A stretch of DNA of 6,781 nt from Pseudomonadota bacterium (GTDB lineage Bacteria; Pseudomonadota; Gammaproteobacteria; Steroidobacterales; Steroidobacteraceae), in contig JAJYTX010000154.1 of NCBI GenBank assembly GCA_021792815.1, positions 1 through 6,781 of the forward strand, written 5' to 3'. Below are positions 4,629-6,781 of this stretch, in pieces. The number at the start of each line of letters is the position of its first letter. The stretch's first letter is position 1. Below the pieces are notes generated by a model. That model saw only the letters and a program-made list of their open reading frames with translations, had not been told where the DNA came from and made no database searches. Both the position numbers and the translations under genes were made by a program.

Positions 4629-6128
4629 ATGAACCCGACCTCCCGAACTCCGCAAGGGGACGGCGCCGCCTCCGGGACCGGCACCCTGTTCGGTCATCCG
4701 CGCGGCCTGGCGACGCTGTTCTTCACTGAAATGTGGGAACGGTTCACCTACTACGGCATCCAGTCCATCCTGATCCTGTTCATGGTGGCCGCGAGCGGCC
4801 GCGGCGGTCTCGGGCTCGGCGACCGGAGCGCCAACGCCCTCGTTGGGCTGTACTTCGGCGGCACGTATCTGCTGTCGCTGCTCGGCGGCTGGGTTGCGGA
4901 CCGGCTGATCGGCGGGCGGGCGGCCGTGCTCTCGGGCGGCGTGCTGATCACCGCCGGTGACGCCCTGCTCGCTTCGGGCACGGCGCGCCTGTTCTTTCTC
5001 GGCCTGATCTTCAACGTGCTCGGTGTGGGACTTCTCAAGCCGAACGTCAGTGCCACGGTCGGTGAGCTGTATCCCGAGGGCGGCTCACGGCGCGATGCGG
5101 GATTCTCGATTTTCTACATGGGAATCAACATCGGGTCGCTGTTCGGTCCGATGTTCGTGCCGATCGTGGCCCGGCATTTCGGCTGGCATGCCGGCTTCGC
5201 CCTGCCGGCGCTCGGCATGCTGTTCGGCGTGGCACAGTTCATCGTCACCCGCCGCCACCTGGGCAGCGCGGGCGCGGCGGCATCATCGGTGGGCAGGCGC
5301 CGCTCCTGGCTCGCGCTCTGGGGCGTCATGGCCGTCATCGCCGGGGTCACGGCCGTGGCGCTCACCGGCGCCATCACGCTCAGCGCCGTGACGGTCTCGG
5401 CCGCCATCTCGTGGGGAGTGGGCAGCCTGATGGCGGCGTATCTGCTGTACATGGCGCTCCTCGGCGGACTCACCCGCCGGGAACGCGGCCGCGTCTTCGC
5501 CATGATGGCGCTGTTCGCGGCCTCCACGGTGTTCTGGATGGCCTACATGCAGATGTTCGGGTCCTTCACGCTGTTTGCGCAACGATATACCGACCTGGAG
5601 ATCTTCGGCTGGAGGATGCCGGCCGGAGACATGCAGACGGTGGATCCGATCTTCATCATCGCGCTGGCGCCGGTATTCGCGGCACTGTGGGTAGGGCTCG
5701 GGCGGCGCGGACGGGACCTGTCCTCGCCGGCGAAGTTCGCCTGGGGACTGCTGCTGATGGCGGCGAGCATGCTGGTGATGTACGAGGCGGCGCTGCGGGT
5801 GATGCACGGCGCGAAAGTCTCGCCGCTGTGGCTCACGGCCACCTACTTTCTGAACGCCTGCGGCGAACTGTGCCTCTCGCCCGTGGGCCTTTCCTCCACG
5901 ACCCAGCTGGCGCCGAGGCGCTTCGCCGGCCAGACGATGGGGCTGTGGTTCCTCACCCTCGCTTTGGGAAGCTTCCTCGCCGGGCTGCTGTCCGGCGAGT
6001 ACAACGCGCATCACCTCGCAACGCTGCCGGCGCTGTACCTGAAGCTGTTCTGGTGGAGCGCCGCGGGCGGTGGCCTGATGCTGCTGATCACCCCGCCGGT
6101 GAAGCGCCTGATGGCGGGGGTCAACTGA
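4629..6128 (+). CDS. POT/PTR2-family proton-coupled oligopeptide transporter
   Basis: This is an inner-membrane symporter of the POT (PTR2) branch of the major facilitator superfamily, which takes up di- and tripeptides with protons. At 499 aa it has the usual length. After a polar N-tail it carries FGHPRGLATLFF (21-32), then the signature proton-coupling motif E34-M-W-E37-R38-F and YYG in helix 1. Helix 2 to 3 has GGWVADRLIGGR (86-97). LGVGLLKPNVSA (131-142) and FYMGINIGSLFGP (162-174) are PTR2 hallmarks. NACGELCLSP (409-418) carries the conserved glutamate of the C-terminal half. About 14 hydrophobic stretches fit the bacterial POT topology. The ATG at 4629 has no clear Shine-Dalgarno sequence; the next in-frame Met lies inside the E-M-W-E-R motif, so this start stands. 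It resembles DtpA/DtpB-type carriers, but the substrate range cannot be read from sequence. Confidence 0.93.
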   Translation: MNPTSRTPQGDGAASGTGTLFGHPRGLATLFFTEMWERFTYYGIQSILILFMVAASGRGGLGLGDRSANALVGLYFGGTYLLSLLGGWVADRLIGGRAAVLSGGVLITAGDALLASGTARLFFLGLIFNVLGVGLLKPNVSATVGELYPEGGSRRDAGFSIFYMGINIGSLFGPMFVPIVARHFGWHAGFALPALGMLFGVAQFIVTRRHLGSAGAAASSVGRRRSWLALWGVMAVIAGVTAVALTGAITLSAVTVSAAISWGVGSLMAAYLLYMALLGGLTRRERGRVFAMMALFAASTVFWMAYMQMFGSFTLFAQRYTDLEIFGWRMPAGDMQTVDPIFIIALAPVFAALWVGLGRRGRDLSSPAKFAWGLLLMAASMLVMYEAALRVMHGAKVSPLWLTATYFLNACGELCLSPVGLSSTTQLAPRRFAGQTMGLWFLTLALGSFLAGLLSGEYNAHHLATLPALYLKLFWWSAAGGGLMLLITPPVKRLMAGVN

Positions 6129-6134
6129 ACAGCG

Positions 6135-6174
6135 CACGGGGGCTGCGGCCGCGCCCGTGGGGAATGCCCCGCAC
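6135..6174 (+). terminator. Two overlapping, mutually exclusive hairpins after the POT gene
   Basis: CACGGG (6135-6140) pairs perfectly with CCCGTG (6154-6159), and two more inner pairs are possible beyond a mismatch. The 3' bases GTG (6157-6159) also begin a second hairpin, GTGGGG (6157-6162) with CCCC-G-CAC (6167-6174), which has an AATG loop and one bulged G. The two cannot be complete at the same time. No T-run follows. The first begins 6 nt after the POT stop codon, so a 3'-end stem is the simplest role. The rest of the 119-nt gap shows only a poor -10-like TAATCT at 6206-6211 without a matching -35. Confidence 0.3.
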
Positions 6175-6247
6175 CCGGTCATGGCGCTGCGGCCCGAAGC
6201 TTCGGTAATCTGTCCGTTCCGCGGCCGGGCCGCGCCTGAGCAAAGTC

Positions 6248-6781
6248 GTGAAACTCTTCGCACCGTTCGCGCAGCTGACCGGCGAGCAGCGCCACGCCTA
6301 CTTTGCCGCGCTCGGCGGCTGGACGCTCGATGCGTTCGATTTCTTCATCTTCATCGTGTCGCTGCGCTCGATCAGCACGAGCTTCGGCACCAGCCTCACC
6401 GCCGTCAGCTTCGGCATCACCCTCACGCTGGCGCTGCGCCCGGTGGGCGCGCTGGTTTTCGGCTGGCTCGCCGAGAAGTACGGGCGCCGCCCGGTGTTGA
6501 TGCTGAACGTTCTGTCCTTCGCGCTCATTGAGTTGGCTTCGGCGTTCGCACCGGATCTGGCCGTGCTGCTCGCGTTGCGGGCGCTGTTCGGCCTCGCGAT
6601 GGGCGGGGAGTGGGGCGTCGGCGCGGCGCTCGCCTTCGAGACGCTGCCGGCCGCGGGGCGTGGCTTCTTCTCCGGACTGCTGCAGGAAGGCTACGTGCTC
6701 GGCTTCCTGCTTGCCGCGGCCGTCTCGCGCCTGTTCTTCGCCGCCGTCGGCTGGCGCGGGCTGTTCGTCATCGGCGCGCTG
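6248..6781 (+). CDS. MFS transporter, N-terminal part, resembling the sialate/lactate:H+ symporter (SHS) subfamily
   Basis: The open frame runs from GTG at 6248 to the window edge without a stop (178 complete codons). It is the N-terminal part of a major facilitator superfamily carrier in the inner membrane, covering about five helices. Helix 1 holds GGWTLDAFDFFIF (23-35), typical of the NanT/lactate-permease group. The loop between helices 2 and 3 has motif A as GWLAEKYGRRP (72-82). Helix 4 has RALFGLAMGGEWGVG (111-125), and helix 5 has GLLQEGYVLGF (143-153). These fit the SHS subfamily of monocarboxylate or sialate proton symporters, though other organic-acid carriers share them. GAG at 6238-6240 is the only weak ribosome-binding site. 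The frame was read by hand; an ATG further upstream (6181) is in another frame. The substrate is unknown, and the C-terminal half lies outside the window. Confidence 0.85.
   Translation, partial: MKLFAPFAQLTGEQRHAYFAALGGWTLDAFDFFIFIVSLRSISTSFGTSLTAVSFGITLTLALRPVGALVFGWLAEKYGRRPVLMLNVLSFALIELASAFAPDLAVLLALRALFGLAMGGEWGVGAALAFETLPAAGRGFFSGLLQEGYVLGFLLAAAVSRLFFAAVGWRGLFVIGAL

Noticed and set aside
6206..6211. -10-like TAATCT before the MFS gene as a promoter
   Set aside because: There is no -35-like sequence at 16-18 bp spacing, and a single hexamer is not enough.
5283..6263. 326-codon antisense frame within the peptide transporter
   Set aside because: Its composition is an artefact of high GC in the opposite frame, and the + strand carries unmistakable POT motifs.
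1..6781. Mobile element, CRISPR array, defence island, tRNA/rRNA or attachment site
   Set aside because: I saw no transposase or integrase, no spaced direct repeats, no cloverleaf or rRNA-like sequence, and no base-composition break. All complete genes belong to common families.

Overview
This is a GC-rich window with dense gene packing, very high third-position GC and short gene gaps. Separate tatA, tatB and tatC genes, a DegP/MucD-type protease, a diheme c-type cytochrome with two similar halves, and a bacterial-type Dtd all point to a proteobacterium. It is most likely gammaproteobacterial, with betaproteobacterial as the alternative; this rests on protein resemblance from memory, not on a search.

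Layout: (1) 95-1540 (+), a periplasmic Do-family serine protease with two PDZ domains, preceded by an AT-rich dyad. (2) 1541-1750, a convergent spacer with several hairpins and a strong terminator stem. (3) 1751-2419 (-), an exported diheme cytochrome c of the c4 type. (4) 2420-2520, a 101-bp divergent control region with a perfect 12-bp palindrome resembling a CRP/FNR-superfamily site. (5) 2521-3006 (+), dtd (D-aminoacyl-tRNA deacylase), ending in a small terminator-like hairpin. (6) 3126-4582 (+), the tatA-tatB-tatC operon behind a recognisable sigma70-type promoter; tatA and tatB are separated by 87 nt of structured GC-rich spacer, while tatB and tatC overlap by 4 nt. (7) 4629-6128 (+), a POT/PTR2 proton-coupled oligopeptide transporter. 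(8) 6248-6781 (+), the first 178 codons of an MFS transporter resembling the sialate/lactate (SHS) subfamily, cut by the window edge.

Most of the products act at the cell envelope: export of folded proteins (TatABC), periplasmic protein quality control (Do protease), periplasmic electron transfer (cytochrome c) and uptake across the inner membrane (POT and MFS carriers). Dtd is the cytosolic exception and proofreads D-aminoacyl-tRNA. Apart from tatABC, nothing shows the genes to be one functional unit.

This looks like ordinary core-genome sequence. I see no mobile element, CRISPR array, tRNA/rRNA, toxin-antitoxin or defence gene, and no evidence of an undescribed multi-gene system. The points worth a second look are regulatory (the palindromes at 15-29 and 2447-2460, the tatA-tatB spacer, the hairpin series after the protease) and two small protein oddities (a Ser-to-Pro change in a Dtd active-site motif and a very proline-rich TatB tail).
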